A stretch of 64,000 nucleotides of DNA from assembly GCA_963669155.1 (NCBI GenBank), contig OZ022580.1, forward strand, positions 17,546,027-17,610,026, read 5' to 3'. A program made the translations under genes and the position numbers. Positions 1 to 12,150 of the stretch are shown here, piece after piece. The notes beneath the pieces were generated by a model. The model was not told the origin of the DNA. It ran no database searches and saw nothing but the letters and a program-made list of their open reading frames with translations. The first letter of the stretch is position 1. Each line of letters starts with the position of its first letter. Origin of the DNA: Arbacia lixula. Its lineage: Eukaryota; Echinodermata; Echinoidea; Arbacioida; Arbaciidae.

Positions 1-5
1 TGCAG

Positions 6-42
6 GGACACAATCACCCTAAGAAGTACATAGCTGCACAAG
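6..42 (+). CDS. PTP exon 1 of window (D1, KKYIAAQ)
   Basis: Acceptor AG at 4-5, donor GT at 43. Encodes [12 protein letters not shown] plus the first base of the next glycine codon (phase 1). This is the standard PTP 'YIAAQGP' substrate-loop region. It is too short to appear as an open reading frame of its own. Confidence 0.85.
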
Positions 43-3000
43 GTAGGATGCAAGAATATTTGAACCGATTACTAGACGATGATCGTATGCATGTAAAACT
101 GTACAACCTATTGGTGAACCAAACAGACTAGTATATAAGTCTAGTCTCCATATCAAAATATGAAAACTAGAAGATTTAAACCTGCAATTTCTGCTTGTCA
201 GGCAGAGACGTTCCTGATGCACGGGAAAGTCTAGCTGGATTGGAAACAACTACAAGAGAGTGTTTTAATTCTTAATTTCTCATATCTGAACCTCGTAACA
301 ATTTCCAATTCAATGTAACCTAGCGATATTTTGAGATATTTAAATATTTGATGATTGTATCATATACTTTGCTCATATTTTGTGTTTTGTTTTCTCTTTA
401 AAAGCCTTGATAAATATTTGTTTTACGATACGTAGGTCCTAACACGGCCTCTGTGAAGGACTTTTGGAGAATGGTGTGGGAGCATGACTGTGACATGATC
501 GTCATGTTGACTAACTTAATCGAGGGTGAGAAGGTGAGAGCAAACATTACTAGTCCGAGTGAGCTATACAACATGTGATGTTGGTGTGAGGGATAACCGT
601 TATATTCATGTTAAGTTATAACATTTAGAGGAAAGAAAGTGACCCTGTACTGTAATGTCATTTTCAGGTTAGAACAGTTACAAGCACGTTGATCAGTACA
701 GTTAATATTCACTAACGACATATTTTATGTGTTTTTTTTTTGTTATGAAACCATACAACTTTGGTCGTATAATGCTGATAAATATACGGGGCTGTTATGA
801 ACTCTACTGCAATTGCCTTAATGCTTTATATTTCATGAATCTCCGTGATACAGTTCTCGATCCTCTGCCCAAATGACAAGTTCTTCCACTGCGATTCAGG
901 CACGTGTTTAGTGTTTGATTTAAATCTTCAGTTATTTTGTTGGTTATTTTCTGATTTAAAGATTTTTTATGTGTCATTTTTCTAATGCCTGCAGACGAAA
1001 TGTGAGAAATACTGGCCCGAAAACAAGATGGTCTACGGGAAGATCACCGTCGCAATGACCAAAGAAGAGATTAACGTACACTACACAGTGCGCACGTTTG
1101 CCGTGCAGGTAACATTGAAGACACTCTAATCAGGCTACCTGAAACTCTTTCTCGTTCCATCTACATGCGCAAAAACAAAACTCAAGAGGAAAGTGAAATA
1201 TACTCATATATTTATTGACACTGTGAGATCAAGCAGAAGATAATCTATATACATGAAAGAAAATACAACATGTGATGAGCGAAATTTTAACGTTGTTTTC
1301 GCATAAATTCTGGGTAGTTCACACACATGATAGTAACTATGTAACTATCTTCTACTATTAATACCTGAACAACTACTTCATACCCTGCAAGGCCTCCTCC
1401 AACTAGAATGCATTTTTTCTATTAACTGCCACCGATACTACTTCTGCACGATGACTATTACAACTTGATCTTACTTAACTTTTCTAGCACATTGAAGAGA
1501 CTCGCGAGGTGGTGCAGTTCCACTACACGTCATGGCCAGACATGGGCGTGCCCCAGTACACCACACCGCTAATGAACTTCATCAGGACGACCAAGCAGCA
1601 CAAGGCAGACAGCCAGGGCTACACCATTGTGCACTGCAGGTACTGCATGTGTGAAAACATCTGAGGGAGATGAAGAGGGAATAATATTTGTAAATAACCC
1701 CTGCCCCCCCCCCCCACCCCCCCCCCCCCCCAAAAAAAAGGGACAAGGTAACACAACAAGCTTTGAAGCACATGCAACAACTTATTTTCTCAATTGAGAC
1801 AACCTTCAGTGAATTGCCGTGAGGCATATACCCCCTAATTCTGTAGTGAGTGTATTACTAGAAGCAAGTAGTCGGCCACAGTAGATACCCTGGACATGGG
1901 GAGTTGTATAACGACTAATAACTAGAGCATATTCAACTTGCACGGGGAAAGAAGGAGATGCAAAAATGTATCACTTTGCCGCAGTGCAATTTATGAGCAA
2001 TTTGGCCTAGAATTTTTCTCCTCGCCACTTCTTGTGTTTAGTTTTCGCCTCTTACGTGTCCTTTTTAAATTGCCCCTTTATTCATTGTCACGGTTTCGAT
2101 GTGTTCTCTTATCGCCCATGTAAAACTGTTTCTAAAATGTTTTATTCTCTCAGTGCTGGTGTTGGTCGTACGGGGACCTTCATAACTCTTGATTCAATGT
2201 TGGACCAGGCCAAAACAGAAGGTGTCATCGATGTCTTTAATTTTGTTAGCGCCATGAGGCAGAACAGAGTCAAGATGGTTCAGGTCTCTGTAAGTGATCC
2301 AACAATTTTCTTTTAAGATATATTGATTTTACCATTGCCCGACTGAGATTTCAAACAGAGGATATTTCTTCTGATATATCATATAAATTTACTCTATGTC
2401 ATGTATGTATTGAGATTAAACAACTGAAGAATGTTTGGTTTATGATTTTTATATGACATGTTATCAAGTTGTCTTTATAAATGCTACAATAGTTATTTCT
2501 AGCTACATGTTAAATAGAAATATAATACAATAGTCAGAATATTCTAATTTAACATGGCAGAATACATACTTAGGTCATCTTTTAATATTTTAGGACCAGT
2601 ACCTGTTCATCTTCAACGCCTTGCTTGAGACATTTACCTGTGGAGATACCAGCATAGATCAGGATGTGTACCTCCAGCGCTACCCGTCCTTGCTGACTCC
2701 TAGCCCAGACACGGGCTCCACAATCCTCCAGGAGCAGTTTGGGGTAAGATATTGGAACACTAATTACTAAAGAATATGTATTAAAATAAATACGTATCCA
2801 CATTAATTTGAAATCATATGTAAATGTGAAAACAAAATATAAAACATTGTCAAAGTGGTAAATCAGCAATAGTGAAACAAAGTTTCAAATTATTGAAAAT
2901 ATCCATCATTATATCCCTCATGAATATAATCATGACCTTGATTGGTTAAAAGCACTGCAGTTGACCAAAGACATGTTACTTCTTGTTTGGCCCATCATAT

Positions 3001-6000
3001 ACGGTCTCACTAAGGGATGTAAAACAAGTTATGTGTTTCTGATTCAGAAAGTGGTGTGTGTGTCTAGTCTAATAGTGTAGTTGGCTGTACATGGTGATTC
3101 CAAATTAACCCACTGTGTGACAGACAAGTAGCTGCTCTATGGAAAGTGTGTATTATACGTGCAGAAATTAATGGCGCACAAAGAGCTAAGAGAACAATTT
3201 AAACGGTATTATTGATATGTTTCCTGAAGAAGTATTTATCCATGTGAATATATTGAAATTTCCCCTCTTGCTAACACAATATCTTTGTAACGAGTCTTCT
3301 TTAACGTAAATCCACAACACTTTTCTTGAAATGTTCAAAGCACCTAGAGATGTTCACCATCATACCCAAGGGGACTGAACTGAGAGGGGCGAAGAGCCAG
3401 CTCAACAAGGACAGGAACAGATACCCGGACAAACTACCAAGTATGACCATAGCTCTTTGCTCTTGTTTTCGTTTGTATAACTTCCATATGTGACAGGCTA
3501 CCTCAAAATCACGTAGCAGACACTACATGTATGATAATGATCTGTGAGTGATGGGTAAATCTTATATCATGCAGGTTGTCTTTAGGTTGATGCTCTATAA
3601 AGTATGCCTAATCTGTTAAAAACCTTCATACACATTTGCCATGTTTGGGGGATAGTAACTTCTCGAATGTGTCATTGTGATAGAGGTGAGATTGTAGGTC
3701 GTAATGAAATCAAAAAGCAGTCTATGTGAAAAACAAGAAGCATGTATCATTACAGAGGCAGGAATTAGGCCCAGATTTGGCAGATCGTAAAGAACGAAAT
3801 AACATTAGAAATGTAATAGAACAAAGAGGAGATGAAGTAGGTAACAAGACAATAAGAAGTATACAAAAAATTGTCTTATGCGATGATTACGCGTTGTTTC
3901 CTACAGCTGACAAATCCAGGCCCTATCTGGTCACTGAAGTAGACGATGGAACCAACTACATCAACGCTTCCTTCTTGCCCGTAAGTAGAGGACATGACAG
4001 AATCTCTGAAACATTCTCTACTCATTTAATACATAATATACTTGTGATGGGAAATGTTTGTTAGTACCTTCCGTGTCATATACTAGCCCAGTGTTGAGTC
4101 GTAACAACAGACGCAATCAGCTAAATGAGTGGGCCATTGTGGAATATGAAAAAAAAAAAAGAGTTTCCAAAAAGTTGTTCATTTATGATGGTATTCCTCG
4201 AAACAGGCAAAAACATGGAATTTCATAGATTTTTATAAAATGGACAAATCAAATTGTGGGAAAATATAACAACGTGCGTTTGAATAATTTTTTTTTGCGA
4301 GCCTTTTTTACATGTCCGTTTGCATAAATATTACAGATAGGCGTCATCTATTCATCAAATGCATGGGTTTTGCAAGACATAAGTTTTTTTCTACACCATT
4401 TCTTCTACAATGTGCCCAGGGATACACGAAGAAGGACATGTTTATCGGTACACAGAGCCCTCTCCCCAATACGGTGGTGGATTTCTGGAGACTTGTCTTT
4501 GACTACAAGATCTGCACCGTCATCATGCTCAACGGCCAGCCTTTGGAGGACGAGGTATTGATACAAGAGTTATCAGGGCGACAAGTAACTTGCTTGCCAT
4601 AATAATAATACTGACAAAGACATTAAAGAAGATATCGTAAGTAAGACAATGACAATAGTAGCTGTGGTTCATTGATGATGGCCCCACTCTTCGCAGAATT
4701 TCGGAAAGAAAAATAATTTTGATTCAATCTAGACAACGAATCCTGGTGGAACGGGAGAAATGTCCAAGGAATTCTGCTAATTTCAGTTTACTGTTTAGAT
4801 GGCCTATTGGTTAAGCCAACCACAAACCGAAATATGATTCCTTCCCTCTACCATGATCATGACAGACACCTATAGATACGTTCAATTTTAGCGAGAGAGA
4901 AGGAGAGGAGGAGAGATAAAGGAATAAAAGAATAATATCCATGCTAGATCAAGCTAAGATCTAGACGGTAGGTATGGTAGAAAAGCAGCAGCAACAAACC
5001 AAGAAATGGTTTTATGACATCCACTGACAGCAGGCCTGAGCACACATATCGAAACTCACTTGAATAAACATGTCTTCATCAAGAAGAAAATCAACAACAT
5101 AGATTGTTTTCATTAATCTGATTTTTCTCCTTTAGAACATGGCTCAGTACTGGCCAGACGGCTCACAGAATGAGGTATGCTTCGGTCCTTTCACCATTTC
5201 ACTCATCAATGAGGAACACTACGACGAGCTCTCTACCAGGACCTTGGAAGTACGGAATACCACCTCAAAGGTAGTAATGGCGACTTAGATTATATACTTA
5301 GTTAAGGTCTATTATAGATCAATATTGACTCCTCTACAAATCATAGGCATGAGGGGATCTTAGGTCCGTACATGATTCCGAGGCGCTAGCAAATGATGGC
5401 ATGTTGTAAAGATCACCGCGGGCCTTAAGGTACAGCAATCCCTGAATGTCTGTGTTTGATATAATTTTAAAATTAGTTTATGGTCACAGGACTCAAAAAG
5501 TGCTTTTGTTGTAAGCTAATGAATAACCATATTACAAATATTGTTATATATATTACAAGCCTATAAACATGAGCATTTTTCCAAATTTCTAACCTTAACC
5601 CTAACCCTCTCACCCTCCACGTTGCTTACTGTATAGGCGTTGCGAAAGGCCACACATCGTGACGTCACAAGCACTGGTAGTTTGGCATTAATGTCATTTA
5701 ACTAACAAATCCTATAATGCAAGGAGATAGAAAATCAGTTTCATGTTTTAATCTGAACAATAAAAGTAAGTGAACAACAACGGATAACGGTTTAAAACAT
5801 GATAGCTTACATATAGATAATGTCATGAATTGATGTAATATATACATTTGTTATCATCTGCTGTAGTCTCGGGTCCAGACGGTGTACCAGTTGCAGCTCC
5901 ACACCTGGCCAATGACCTGCGAGATTTCGTCATCGGCGATCTCCATCATCGAGCTTCATCGTCGAGCCATGATCTGGAATAACACGAATGGCAAAGAGGC

Positions 6001-7086
6001 ACCCATCCTCGTACACTGCAAGTTAGTAGCAATATCAATCTTGTAATTGTCTACCCGTATGGTATGTCAGGGTACATGAGAGGTTAGATTCTTGTACTTC
6101 TGTGGTGTTGTGGTGGCACCACCGGGCCGCTTTTCTTCCAAATTAGAGTATTTTGACACCATTTAGGGCTTGGGATTTTTCAAATGTTATTGAAAAGAAA
6201 TTATCATCCGCATGTTATACATGATGTGTAAAATGTGAGCCTACCATAATTTTCTTCAAAATGTTATCCAGTTATTGAAACTCATTCCAATAACATTGAT
6301 ATATTGTGCACATGCCGCATTGTCAATCATAAGATCATATACAAGCGTGACATGGAAGATTAATATGTCTTCTTACTTCCACTCTTTATGTGTAATTCAT
6401 GAATTTTGGCTCAAGGCATACACACACCGTTTAGAGTTGCATGTTGTCTGGCACAGAAAGGGTTAACATCCGTATGGCTGTGATTTCCCCGCAGGGATGG
6501 GGAGGGGGCTACGGGTACGTTCTGTGCCCTCTCGTCTGTGATGGAGCGAGTGCACGTAGAGAAGCTGGTGGACGTCTTCCAAGCTTGCAAGAGACTCCGA
6601 GCCATCAGAGGAGGCACCGTTGCGTCTGTGGTGAGATATATATTTCAATTACTTCCTGGTTTACGTCCATTTACTTTTTGAATCTCCTACATAATCGTAC
6701 AGAATGCATCACGTAAATCATGCGTAAAACAATTGGTATGATTGTTTTTTGTGCTAATTAATGGTTTCTACATGTCATTTCCTTACCTTTTTGTATGTTT
6801 TTTACCCTTTGGATTTTTCTTATTCTATGAGCATGAAGAGTGCTTGAATAGGAATAGGTCATTATGGTCACTTATGAAATTTGAATACATGTATCTCAAC
6901 CGCAAGCCTTTATCCCGCCTTAGTCAAATTACGTGACCATGGTGACATGGCAATCTGTGTGCAATCACTGCGTCAAGCACTTATTTAACCATTACACACA
7001 TCTTTTTCTTGCAGGCCCAATACGAGTTAATCCACTCCGTTCTGAGGCTCTACCTGGATTCTTATGACATCTACGAGAATTACTAG
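6..7086 (+). CDS. Receptor-type protein tyrosine phosphatase, 3' part (D1 and D2), 13 exons
   Basis: Spliced gene whose exons encode two tandem PTP domains; the extracellular, membrane and N-terminal D1 parts lie upstream of the window. D1 runs over exons at 6-42, 436-533, 995-1108, 1488-1639, 2154-2289 and 2594-2743. It shows [17 protein letters not shown], the WPD loop (WPDMGVP), the P-loop [12 protein letters not shown] split across an intron, and the VQ..DQY Q-loop, so it should dephosphorylate phosphotyrosine. D2 runs over 3341-3440, 3907-3980, 4420-4554, 5136-5270, 5867-6021, 6495-6630 and 7015-7086. It has [18 protein letters not shown] and DFWRLV, but WPD has become WPM and the P-loop reads HCKDGEGATG, with alanine where the catalytic arginine belongs. 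D2 is thus probably a non-catalytic regulatory domain. D1 wording (EQY..IF, CGDTSI) resembles the R2B group (PTPRK/M/T/U); the exact orthologue is not assignable. Confidence 0.93.
436..533 (+). CDS. PTP exon 2 (D1, [11 protein letters not shown])
   Basis: Acceptor AG at 434-435, donor GTGAGA at 534. Encodes [15 protein letters not shown] and then [16 protein letters not shown], the conserved DFWRM..E / IVMLT core of PTP domains. Confidence 0.92.
995..1108 (+). CDS. PTP exon 3 (D1, KCEKYWP)
   Basis: Acceptor CAG ends at 994, donor GTAACA at 1109. Encodes [15 protein letters not shown] through VRTFAVQ, the conserved central strand region of the D1 domain. Confidence 0.92.
1488..1639 (+). CDS. 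PTP exon 4 (D1, WPD loop and HC)
   Basis: Acceptor TAG ends at 1487, donor GTACTG at 1640. Contains [15 protein letters not shown], with the general-acid aspartate in WPD, and ends at IVHC plus two bases of the serine codon. The catalytic cysteine is therefore the penultimate residue before the intron. Confidence 0.93.
1675..1739. repeat. Poly-C tract in PTP intron
   Basis: About 45 mostly-C bases followed by A8 inside the intron that splits the D1 P-loop. Short open frames read across it are artefacts of the homopolymer. Confidence 0.85.
2154..2289 (+). CDS. PTP exon 5 (D1, P-loop AGVGRTG)
   Basis: Acceptor CAG ends at 2153. Completes [12 protein letters not shown] with the invariant arginine, then LDSMLDQA and [11 protein letters not shown]. 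The donor GTAAGT at 2290 is preferred over an earlier GT at 2284 because it keeps family spacing to the next exon (VQ-x-x-DQY). Confidence 0.92.
2594..2743 (+). CDS. PTP exon 6 (D1 C-terminus, [10 protein letters not shown])
   Basis: Acceptor TAG ends at 2593, donor GTAAGA at 2744. Starts [12 protein letters not shown], the end of D1 with the Q-loop, followed by [12 protein letters not shown] and the D1-D2 linker. Confidence 0.9.
3341..3440 (+). CDS. PTP exon 7 (D1-D2 linker)
   Basis: Acceptor AAAG at 3337-3340, donor GTATGA at 3441. Encodes [20 protein letters not shown] and then [13 protein letters not shown], matching the NKxxNRxxxxLP start of D2. The acceptor choice is a little uncertain. 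Confidence 0.8.
3907..3980 (+). CDS. PTP exon 8 (D2, NYINASF)
   Basis: Acceptor ACAG ends at 3906, donor GTAAGT at 3981. Encodes [20 protein letters not shown] then SFLP, the conserved D2 entry segment. Confidence 0.88.
4420..4554 (+). CDS. PTP exon 9 (D2, [16 protein letters not shown])
   Basis: Acceptor CCCAG ends at 4419, donor GTATTG at 4555. Encodes [20 protein letters not shown] and [11 protein letters not shown], a typical RPTP D2 segment. Confidence 0.92.
5136..5270 (+). CDS. PTP exon 10 (D2, QYWPDG)
   Basis: Acceptor TTTAG ends at 5135, donor GTAGTA at 5271. Encodes [20 protein letters not shown] through LEVRNTTSK, matching the 'xxYWP' segment of D2. Confidence 0.92.
5867..6021 (+). 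CDS. PTP exon 11 (D2, degenerate WPD loop)
   Basis: Acceptor TGTAG ends at 5866, donor GTTAGT at 6022. Contains [12 protein letters not shown] where active domains have WPD, and ends at ILVHC plus AA of a lysine codon. Loss of the general acid supports a pseudophosphatase D2. Confidence 0.9.
6495..6630 (+). CDS. PTP exon 12 (D2, degenerate P-loop)
   Basis: Acceptor GCAG ends at 6494, donor GTGAGA at 6631. With the preceding bases it gives [18 protein letters not shown]. The position of the P-loop arginine is alanine. Continues with [18 protein letters not shown]. Confidence 0.9.
7015..7086 (+). CDS. PTP terminal exon with stop codon
   Basis: Acceptor TTGCAG ends at 7014. Encodes [20 protein letters not shown] then ENY and TAG at 7084-7086. 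QYEL(I/V)H..L is the usual end of the second PTP domain, so this is the natural C-terminus. Confidence 0.92.
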   Translation, partial: AQYELIHSVLRLYLDSYDIYENY

Positions 7087-7965
7087 GTGTAAACAAACAA
7101 TGTATTGCTTTGTAACTATGAATAATTTACAGTATGCTCTGATTTCTATCTCAGCTGTCAACAATCAAAGTTGAATGGGATAAGCTGACTTACCATCTGT
7201 TTACAGTGCTCATGTGATTTTCTAAACGAATGACCTAGTAAAGTGTACATGACTATTAACAACAGGTTATTAGACACAACCTAATTCTGAAGTGAAAAGG
7301 TCAGCATATTTTCTTCTCACGATTATATATTAAGATGATATTACCGATGTTCAATTACTTTGAGACCTAAGCAAGAATTTTTTTTTAATTCCTCTATGTG
7401 GCGCATCGGAATATCATTGAATTGAACAATCATAATACCAATACTACTAATACACAACTGAGATAATGAATGCTATCACAAAGCGCATCCAATTCGTTGT
7501 AAAGAGTACAAAATCGTGTTTACGTGATTCATGTTTTCGTGCTTCTAAAGAGAGACTAAATTAATTTATTTAAACTAGTAGTATTTTCCATGGAGTATCA
7601 TTCTGGTAGCAATCGTAATTGCATTTTATGTAATAGAGTGTGTAATAATGAATGGAAGTATTAGTAATATTAATGTGGCACTTAACGTACTCGAAGAAAA
7701 CACTGTCAATTCATGAAAGAAAACAGACCAGATGTTACATATACCTGAACAATGGGTACTTGGTGAAATTTCTGCGACAGTTACATTTTTCCTGATGATA
7801 TCTACTTGTAAAATATATTGTGCATGTTTAGAAATTGTCTACAGCTGGAATGTATTGTAGGCTTACGTTTTTCCCATGCCAGATATTGAACCCAGGATTA
7901 TAATTTCCATTACAGATCACTGTATATCAAAAGTTAATAAATCAATAAAATCTGGTTTATTCTTT
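7087..7965 (+). other. 3' UTR of the PTP gene with AATAAA signals
   Basis: AT-rich non-coding stretch after the stop codon. AATAAA hexamers lie at 7936-7941 and 7944-7949 and could set the polyadenylation site shortly after. No other coding exon was recognised before 11 kb. Confidence 0.55.
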
Positions 7966-8544
7966 TAATACAAACACTTAATTACGAGCTGGTTTCCTCT
8001 ATCCATTACTTGACAATAATATGATCATCATATTATGTAAATTTTACATCTAGGTATCAACTTGATCATGAATATCTCTTATGTTTGTTGTTCGATGTAC
8101 CCAGGACCCCTGGGAAGAAAAGTGACGGGGCTACACTGGTAAAAGAAGACGAAATAACTAAAAATTAATGATTAACTCTCCAGAGTCATCAAGTCAATCT
8201 TGACTGAAATGTTAAAATGTACACACCAGATAAAGAGCTCTGTAAGATGTATGTACTGATCCATCAATTTTATATTTTTTGGTTGAATATATCGTCTGCA
8301 CTCCTAGAACCTGTGAGAGCCTTTCAATTACTGTATAGCATATTTGCTATCACTTCCATTTGTATCTTACTCAGATCTTATCGACTTGAGCTCTTGCAAG
8401 AGACTGTTTTCATCGGCTATGTTATCGCTGTTACTCTACTGTAGATTAAAAAGTTGCGGACATCCGACTGTAGCTGTAGCTGTAGACTGTAATCAAAAGC
8501 GAGAATCATGTTCTACACTTATCATGCATGTGATTTTTCTATTG

Positions 8545-9240
8545 TATCCAGTTGCTTTGCCGATTGAAATCAATATTACAGTATCTTACTCCAGACTATA
8601 AGCTGCAACTCTTATGTAATATAAACAGATTGTGATACGTAATATTGTCTCAATTATATGAATATGCAGAGAACTATGTCACCTGCATAGTTGCTTTTCC
8701 GATTGAAATCAAGATTACAGTATTATACTTCAGCCTGCATACGTAATGTGCAATTTTTCGATATAGGGATTGCATTTTTTAATTTTGCATTTTGTGTCCT
8801 TTACATGAACACCATGAATACGCAGAGAGCCATGTCACCTGTATAGTTGCTTTTCTGATTGAAATCAAGATTTCAGCATTTTAATCCAGACTGCATACAA
8901 AATGTGCAAATCTTCTGTCAAATAAACAGATTGTAATGTGTAATAACCAAAATGGTTGCTTTTCCGATTGAAAACAAGATAACCGTTTTTTTCAGACTGC
9001 ATGACTTTTGCGTAATGTGCGACCCTTCTGTCAGTTATACCGATTGTAATAATTTTAATGTAATATTGTTTCAATAAAATTGAAATTACCTGCATAGTTG
9101 CTTTTCCCATTGGAACCATGATAGCATTATAATCAAGTTTATATGCGGAATGTGCAACTCCTCCGTCAAATACATGTATAAGCTTTGAAAGTCAATCTGC
9201 AATATTGTCTCAATGGTGTGGATATGTGAAAAACTATATC
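8545..9240. repeat. Diverged tandem repeat, about five units of 110-160 bp
   Basis: The phrase AGTTGCTTTTCCGATTGAAA recurs with changes near 8549, 8690, 8846, 8953 and 9095. Each copy is followed by similar text (TCAAGATTACAG, CAGACTGCATA, TAATGTGCAA, CAGATTGTAAT). Units are unequal because of indels. No coding potential is visible. Confidence 0.75.
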
Positions 9241-9510
9241 GAGATCAGGCCTATATGTAAAGCTTATTTCCCAACATACTCCAATCATACCCTAACCAAG
9301 GCGGGTGAACCCAGTGGATAGGGTAGAAATATCACCATTTAATGAGTGTGTTGTGAACATCGGATAAGTCATTCAAATTTACTCTTCATGTAGGTTATTC
9401 TACCAGTGCGAAGAAGGACAAATAAAGTAAATATAGTAAATCTCTTCATGGCGTATGGAGAAATGTTTGTGACGACATTTGTGGCACCAATTAATATATT
9501 CTGGAAGTGA

Positions 9511-9885
9511 TTAAAGGGCATATACTGTACTGGGAAGGCAAAAAGCCATCAAAATGTAATTCTTAGCAATATTCTTGCCAATGGTCTTAAATTCATTTAT
9601 TGTCTATTTTAGAAGCTTGCTGAAAGTTATTTGCCCTCAAATGATCTGCATTTGGAGTAATGAGTGATTAAATCACAAATCCTCAAAATGTTTGGCGCGA
9701 ACAATTTGAGGATTTAATCATTGATAATGAATTACTCCACATATGGATCATTTGAGGGCAAATAACTTTCAGCAAGCTTCGAAAATAGACAATACACGAA
9801 TTTAAGACCATTGGCAAGAAGATTGCTAACAATTACATTTCGAAGGCTTTTTTTTTGCCTTCCCAGTAGAGTATATGCCCTTTAA
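9511..9885. mobile_element. Foldback MITE with TTAA target duplication
   Basis: The element is almost entirely an inverted repeat. Both ends read AGGGCATATAC (inverted), flanked by TTAA at 9511-9514 and 9882-9885. The arms pair through GGGAAGGCAAAAAGCC, CTTGCCAATGGTCTTAAATT and CTTGCTGAAAGTTATTTGCC with an apex near 9700. The TTAA duplication suggests mobilisation by a piggyBac-like or Kolobok-like transposase. There is no coding capacity. Confidence 0.85.
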
Positions 9886-11101
9886 ATAATGTCTTCTTGC
9901 GCGTACGATAAAATGGCATTCCACGTAATGTCGATGAATGCCTGAATGTTTGTTTGTTTGTTTATTTATTTTCACTATGCATAATAAATAATCACATTGG
10001 CAAGAACAGCGTATTACATCAAAATAGAATACATAGTAGGAACAAAGCATAAACCTAAATGTTTGAAGCGCAGAGTCCCTAGAATAACATAGTAGGTAAT
10101 AAATTCGTTTCGTAAAACATGACTTCAAATAAAACATTCATGATTTCGTTTAATCGACAGAAATAAAAACAAATAAAATAAGAAAAAAAATGTTAATCGT
10201 GCCCTTATATCGTACTATACCTCCTTACCCTGTCATAAAAGGACAGAAACACTTAAGTGTACCTCAAAAGCTATTATGATGAATATTTGGAGAGGAGTAA
10301 TTCTTTGTGGCCAAGTAGACTTGATATCTAGTTGATCTAATAAGATTTAATACACATGTATCGGGTTTTTTCATCTTCTCGTCCAAATGAAGTCTACTCT
10401 CTTTGTCCTTTCCTGACCTGTTTTGTCTTCTGAAGGCACTTGTGAGCTTCTGCATGTGTATGTGTTCCCACATGCAGCCATAACGCACAAATGTATTTTA
10501 AAAGGCCAATTCGCTGTTCATCGGATTAGTATTGTATGGAACAAATGTGTTTTTAAGTCTAAGATTATCATTGGATATTACTATGTTGCACTAAATATAA
10601 AGTAAAAACTACTTGGATGCATGTTTTCTATTAAAGGACACAGTTTCCTATAGAACACCGTTTTTCTTGACTGATTCATTCCAATTAACGAGAAAAAATA
10701 TCAAGAGATCTGGAAAGTGACTGGAATCCTGTTAAGACATGTTAGACATGGTTCCGCGGTATCAGTGTCATTTTAGTGAATTACCTTAAAGTGTGGAAAG
10801 CTCTCATTTATCGAAATGTATTAACATCTGAACTCCTTTGCCATTGAATCGGCCATGTGCTATAACCATGATAACCTGTTATGAACTTTAATGCACGCTA
10901 GCTTGCATGCTGATATGAATTATTAAGACTATATTAGTAATCGTCAAATTACACATTCTGAAGAACATTACTCTCATGTATAACATGTGGAATGCTTGCA
11001 TATTCATGAAACATCAATATTTGAGATCTTGGTAGTATCGATTACACTGACTGATCACGTGTGAATTTCCTTTAAAATTATGTAATTGTGAAATATAACC
11101 A
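9886..11101. other. Intergenic, nothing recognised
   Basis: AT-rich sequence with only short open frames. No splice-bounded exon, RNA gene or transposon signature was recognised. Confidence 0.5.
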
Positions 11102-11521
11102 GAGTAATATTGAATTTTAGAAATTTAGTATTAACTCAACAGGATAACTATACGATTTTGCTTCCATAAGCGCGCAAAATAATGGATCTTGAGAACCTAG
11201 TAAGGAAAATGCTCAGAAATTCCTATCTGACCCCGTTTAGGCGATCGAGCATAGGAAGAAATTAACTCCAAGGTCAACCTTTATTTTTACCTAACCCTAT
11301 CCGTCATTTGTACAGAAATGAACTGTTTTACCCGCTAAAAATATGATTTATATATATCCTTAATTATAGCTTGTGGGAAAGAACAAAATAATGTTACTGG
11401 CCTGTATGGTGTGATGACCGCGAGTGGAGGCTAACCCTAAAGCGCCCTTCCACCTCGCATAGCAACAATATCATGTTGCGTAATCATATGCAAATCAACC
11501 TTCCCCCTCAAATTAAATAAC

Positions 11522-11739
11522 AATAGACCGTCGTTTAGTAGCGTATTCACGACTTTCCCCCTTACTGGGTAACAACCTGTTATTGCATTCACCTCTATCT
11601 AGTCATTCATATTCAATGGATGGAATGCACTTTGAATCTTATTAATTGTTGCTACACGGACAAACCTCAGTTGCCATTAGCAACGAATTGTTTGAACGAC
11701 GTGAATAAAATCTGCGTACATAACAAAAAATTGTCTACT
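11522..11739 (-). mobile_element. ~215-bp MITE (AATAGACC family), left arm copy 1
   Basis: Starts AATAGACCGTCGTTTAGTA and GTATTCACGAC, and ends with the inverse (GTGAATAAAATCTGCGTAC, TAACAAAAAATTGTCTA). The centre carries GGATGGAATGCACTTTGAAT and GTTGCTACACGGACAAACCT, shared with copies at 12,151-13,088 and 14,197-14,415. The mirror in the right arm is about 56,930-57,147. Confidence 0.65.
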
Positions 11740-12150
11740 CGCTTTCTATACAATGCTAAGAGAATTTCAAATTCCACAGACTGAGCGTGTTTTAAATCCC
11801 CGTACACCATACAGCATTGAGCGCTACGTGCTACAGCGGAGATTTCAGTGCGTTGCCTCTACTATTCACCTTTTTTGCTGCAGCATCCATCATCTTTCTT
11901 TTTTTATCGTTCCCAATTCATGACGTGCTACTATTAACTGTTCCCCGTTGTCAGTTTTTAATGGTACACGTCTGAATCGGCTGCGATTTTTGAAGAGGGA
12001 GGTGTATTTTGAGCGGATTTGTTTCAGTTTGATTTGAGGCGCAATAAACCCAATCGTGTTTGACTCTGTCGGAAACACTTTCTTCCCGTCTTGGTCCTGA
12101 TTGTGGGTATGTGAGGAATCAGGAAGGGGAAAGGAGAGAGAGTTATGTAA

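Noticed and set aside
5588..5612. Telomere-like CCTTAACCCTAACCCT
   Set aside because: Only about two TTAGGG-type units. The same applies to AGGGTTAGCCTAGGGTTAG at 57,230. Not an interstitial telomere array and not evidence of a chromosome end.
8545..9240. Possible CRISPR-like array because of repeated 20-bp phrases
   Set aside because: Eukaryotic context, unequal spacing and repeat similarity extending through the 'spacers'; it is a diverged tandem repeat.
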